Positions 61,376 through 64,000 of a stretch of 64,000 bases of DNA are shown in pieces. This DNA comes from Butyrivibrio sp. XPD2002 (GTDB taxonomy: Bacteria; Bacillota; Clostridia; Lachnospirales; Lachnospiraceae). The DNA lies in the NCBI RefSeq assembly GCF_000423945.1, contig NZ_AUIY01000026.1, forward strand, positions 1 through 64,000. Reading direction: 5' to 3'. Each line of letters opens with the position of its first letter. The stretch's first letter is position 1. The notes beneath the pieces were generated by a model. It made no database searches, was not told the origin of the DNA, and saw nothing but the letters and a program-made list of their open reading frames with translations. A program made the position numbers and the translations under genes.

Positions 61376-62510
61376 TTTCTTTTTTTCTGTTATTTCTTCT
61401 GACCTTATTTATATGTCTTTCAAAATCGCCGCTGTTTAGAAGTGATGCTATAACAAGCTGATCCAGCGTTGGCACAGGGCACTCGTAAAAGCCTGTCTTC
61501 TCTTCAAAAAATGAAAGAAGGTTCGTCGGAAGCACCATATAAGCAGCTCTCACATAGCTTCCAATGGTTCTTGTAAAGGTATTTACATACATTACTCTGC
61601 CTTCCTCGTCCAGTGAAAAGATGGTCTCCTCCGGTTTTCTGCTGGGAGTAAATTCAGATTCAAAATCATCCTCGACTATATAAGCATCGTTTTTTCTGCT
61701 CCACTTAAGATACTCTCTTTTTTTTGCAGCAGAAGCTGTTACTCCACTTGGAAAGCTTCTGTAGGGTGTTATATGAAGCAGCTTAACGTTCGAATTCCAA
61801 AGCTCTTCACTTTCAATACCATCGTTTCCCAGCTTTAGCATATGGATGTCAGCACCACCTGCGGTATAAACCTTGGCAATCTTCTGATATGAAGGGCTCT
61901 CTACGCCGTAGACAATATCCCGCCCGAAGGTCTGCACGATAAGCCCGTAAAGATACTCAGCTCCGGCGCCCACAATTATCTGATCCGGCGACACCACAAG
62001 GCGCCTTGATCTTCCAAGATAACCGGTGATGGCGTTCCGCAGCTCCTCGGTCCCGTTTTTGGGCGACTTGTTCATTATATATGAATCGTACTCACTTAGC
62101 ACCCTTCTTACGGTTTTTGCATATATAGAATATGAAAATTTGGGAACGCTAAGTGAAGAAGACTTTATTTCATCTGTAGCATTTACTTTAGAAAAGCTGC
62201 CAACCGGCTTTTTATCTGCTCTTACAGCACTGTTTTTTCTATTTTCAGCATGTATTACAGACTTACTGTTTACTCCGGTGTAAATTTCCTTATCATCGAA
62301 GCTTACGAAGTAGCCGCTTTTCTCCCTGGGACTTATGTACCCCTCCTCAGCAAGAAGCTCGTAAGCATGCTCTATTGTTATGACGCTGACGCCCATTGCC
62401 TCAGCCATAACTCTTTTTGAAGGGAGCTTCGTTCCTACAGTATATCTTCCGTTTATGATATCTTCCCTTACCTGTTCGTACACCTTCAGGTATCTTTTTA
62501 CCTTCTCCAT
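61359..62510 (-). CDS. MocR-like GntR regulator with altered aminotransferase domain
   Basis: 383 residues. A GntR winged helix (about 8-70: VREDIINGRYTVGTKLPSKRVMAEAMGVS) is joined to an aminotransferase-like domain (about 125-383). The PLP lysine site reads NTFTRTIGSY, so Arg314 stands where active MocR proteins have Lys. The chain ends about 80 residues early, right after HINKVRRNNRKKE, without the small C-terminal lobe. It likely still binds DNA. Divergent from the ECF S component with a 156-base gap. Confidence 0.8.
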   Translation of the reverse strand: MEKVKRYLKVYEQVREDIINGRYTVGTKLPSKRVMAEAMGVSVITIEHAYELLAEEGYISPREKSGYFVSFDDKEIYTGVNSKSVIHAENRKNSAVRADKKPVGSFSKVNATDEIKSSSLSVPKFSYSIYAKTVRRVLSEYDSYIMNKSPKNGTEELRNAITGYLGRSRRLVVSPDQIIVGAGAEYLYGLIVQTFGRDIVYGVESPSYQKIAKVYTAGGADIHMLKLGNDGIESEELWNSNVKLLHITPYRSFPSGVTASAAKKREYLKWSRKNDAYIVEDDFESEFTPSRKPEETIFSLDEEGRVMYVNTFTRTIGSYVRAAYMVLPTNLLSFFEEKTGFYECPVPTLDQLVIASLLNSGDFERHINKVRRNNRKKEIENNS

Positions 62511-62546
62511 ATCGTCTACCTTTTCGAATAATTATCAATTTTTATT

Positions 62547-62592
62547 CTGGTTATATAAAAAAATCCAAATCTGATATTTTTAATGATACCAG
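62547..62592. promoter_or_regulatory. Candidate MocR operator pair
   Basis: CTGGTTAT (62547-62554) and ATACCAG (62586-62592) face each other 31 bases apart in the gap between the MocR-like gene and the ECF gene. ATACCA-type half sites occur in known MocR operators such as GabR, there as direct repeats. Here the orientation is inverted, so this is a suggestion only. Confidence 0.3.
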
Positions 62593-62666
62593 TTTGATGA
62601 TATATTATTTTAAACAAATTAGTCAACGGAAAATAATAAAAAAGTTAACGAAGGATGGAGGACATT

Positions 62667-63272
62667 ATGAAAAACGATCAGATCACAAAAATATCATACG
62701 CAGGTCTCATGGCTGCGCTTTGCTATGTAGGCTATGCTGTATTTCCCGCTATAAATGCCTCAGGTACTAAGGTTCACCTCGGAAATGCATTTGTAGTACT
62801 CGGCGCTTTATTGTTAGGAGGACTGTACGGCGGACTTGCCGGAGCCATCGGCTTATCCCTTGCTGATATCATCTCCGGCTACGCTGCCTCCGCTCCCAGA
62901 ACCTTTATCTGCAAGCTTGTAATCGGTCTCGTTGTTGGTCTCGTAGCACACAAGATTGCTAAGATTTCTGAGGATCACAAGAAGACCTATATTTTAAAAT
63001 GGTCCATAATCGCTGCTATTGCAGGACTTGCATTTAATTGCGTATTCGAGCCCTCACTTAAATATGTATGGTACACAATCCTTACTCCCAATGCAGAAAA
63101 AGCTGAAGCAGCAATCGGTGCTCTTGTTGCAGTTACAACTTATGCTACAATAATAAATGCAGTGATCAATTCACTTCTTGCAGTTGTACTTTATAACGCA
63201 CTTCGCCCGGCACTTTACAAGGCAAACCTTTTTCCGGACGTAACAAAGAAAGAGCTTAATCAGGCATCATGA
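62667..63272 (+). CDS. ECF transporter substrate-binding (S) component
   Basis: 201 residues, six helices. KISYAGLMAALCYVGYAVF opens with the AxxxA region that contacts the shared EcfT, and HLGNAFVVLGALLLGGLYGGLAGAIGLSLADI is the family core. Substrate is a vitamin; a MocR neighbour hints at vitamin B6 but does not prove it. The ATG at 62667 (GGAGG 5 bases upstream) is preferred over 62655, which lies inside the ribosome site. No EcfAT genes are in the window. It overlaps the nrdG-like gene by ATGA. Confidence 0.82.
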   Translation: MKNDQITKISYAGLMAALCYVGYAVFPAINASGTKVHLGNAFVVLGALLLGGLYGGLAGAIGLSLADIISGYAASAPRTFICKLVIGLVVGLVAHKIAKISEDHKKTYILKWSIIAAIAGLAFNCVFEPSLKYVWYTILTPNAEKAEAAIGALVAVTTYATIINAVINSLLAVVLYNALRPALYKANLFPDVTKKELNQAS

Positions 63273-63961
63273 AAATACATGGCTTACAAAAAATGACATT
63301 ATTGGACTATCCGTCAAAAGTTGCCGCAACCGTCTTTTTAGGCGGTTGCGATTTTCGCTGTCCATATTGTCATAATTTTGAAATTGTAGACGGTAGTATG
63401 GCTCCAATCATGGATGATAAGGAGCTCTTTTCATTTTTACAAAAGCGAAAAGGTCTTCTCGACGGAGTAGTCGTAACAGGCGGCGAGCCCTGCATCTACA
63501 TGGAGCTCCCCTCTCTCATATCAGAGATTAAGGGCATGGGCTACCTTGTTAAGCTTGATACAAACGGCAATCACCCGCATGTGGTAAAAAGCCTTTTATC
63601 AGAAGACCTGATCGACTATATTGCCATGGATATAAAAAACTCGCCGGCAAAGTATCCACTTACAAGCGGACTTCCGACAGTAGATGTAAATACCATCAAG
63701 GAATCAATAGACCTCATAATGAACTCAGGAATAGACTACGAATTCAGAACCACCGTGATCCACGAGCATCACAACGTTTCTGATTTTGAGGAAATAGGTA
63801 AATGGATCGAGGGTGCAAAAGCATATTACCTTCAGCAGTTTACAGACAGGGATACTGTTCCTGACAAAACTCTCACATCTCCATCTAAGGAAGATATGCA
63901 GCTTTTTCTTAAGACCGTTCAAAAATATGTACCGGCTGCTGCCCTTCGCGGTGTTGAATAA
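63269..63961 (+). CDS. nrdG: Anaerobic ribonucleotide reductase-activating radical SAM protein
   Basis: 230 residues. The SAM radical cluster motif CDFRCPYC follows LLDYPSKVAATVFLGG, as in NrdG-type and related activases. VVTGGEPCIY is the glycine-rich SAM-binding region, and later KLDTNGNHP continues the barrel. It would make the glycyl radical on NrdD under anaerobic conditions. NrdD itself is not in the window, so the partner is not shown. Start overlaps the ECF gene stop. Confidence 0.82.
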   Translation: MKIHGLQKMTLLDYPSKVAATVFLGGCDFRCPYCHNFEIVDGSMAPIMDDKELFSFLQKRKGLLDGVVVTGGEPCIYMELPSLISEIKGMGYLVKLDTNGNHPHVVKSLLSEDLIDYIAMDIKNSPAKYPLTSGLPTVDVNTIKESIDLIMNSGIDYEFRTTVIHEHHNVSDFEEIGKWIEGAKAYYLQQFTDRDTVPDKTLTSPSKEDMQLFLKTVQKYVPAAALRGVE

Positions 63962-64000
63962 CCTTAAAAGCAAACAGCAGGCAAACACTTTTCATTAAGT

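Noticed and set aside
63269..63961. Possible adjacent anaerobic ribonucleotide reductase nrdD
   Set aside because: No such gene lies in the window; only the activase-like gene is present.

Overview
The window looks like chromosome of an anaerobic Clostridia member, most likely a Lachnospiraceae (Butyrivibrio/Roseburia-like gut or rumen bacterium). The basis is the six-gene Rnf operon, an anaerobic B12 pathway using the CbiK-type cobaltochelatase, a FeoA-FeoB fusion, an anaerobic NrdG-type radical SAM activase, a uronate catabolic operon, Gram-positive-style lipoproteins with acidic linkers, strong AGGAGG-type ribosome binding sites and moderate-to-low GC. Species assignment is inference. No rRNA, tRNA or CRISPR array was seen.

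Layout. 1-350: 3' end of an IS1182-like transposase and probably the right end of that IS. 379-2736 (-): an unusual peptidase S51-like / PAS-like / degenerate GGDEF / EAL protein. 2894-6311 (-): a polyamine-membrane island (speD, DUF4178, DUF350, membrane SpeE), preceded by a 100-bp array of decamer repeats. 6509-7363 (-): small zinc-ribbon and partly decayed genes. 7380-26361 (-): one continuous cobalamin operon of 17 genes (cbiK, btuF, cbiP, cbiC, cbiD, cbiF, btuC, btuD, cbiG, cbiH, cbiJ-E-T fusion, cbiA, cobT, cobU, cobS, cbiB, cobD) under a cobalamin riboswitch with an intrinsic terminator at 26421-26735. No cbiL gene is present.

26771-34269 (-): a four-gene signalling operon (hybrid histidine kinase; hybrid kinase-REC-DegV-HPt; double-receiver regulator; GAF-degenerate GGDEF protein). 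34497-36749: a lipoprotein esterase, a DUF2752 protein and a TetR regulator. 36751-39955 (-): a minimal assembly line of discrete condensation-like protein, carrier protein and AMP ligase. 40172-44754 (-): cell-wall amidase lipoprotein, pyruvate kinase and two membrane proteins. 44848-50011 (-): rnfCDGEAB with a clear terminator.

50279-53058: a YprB-like nuclease, metY (O-acetylhomoserine sulfhydrylase) and a small membrane protein. 53197-57905 (-): uronate operon eda-uxuB-uxaC-kdgK with a divergent AraC regulator at 58065. 58964-61303 (-): feoAB. 61359-63961: a MocR-like regulator with an altered active site, divergent from an ECF transporter S component that overlaps an nrdG-like activase.

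The most unusual items are the histidine kinase-REC-DegV-HPt fusion (28727-32212), the S51-EAL fusion (379-2736), the predicted surface-anchored CbiK lipoprotein (24658-26361) and the discrete condensation/carrier/ligase trio (36751-39955). All domain calls come from reading the sequence; no database search was run.
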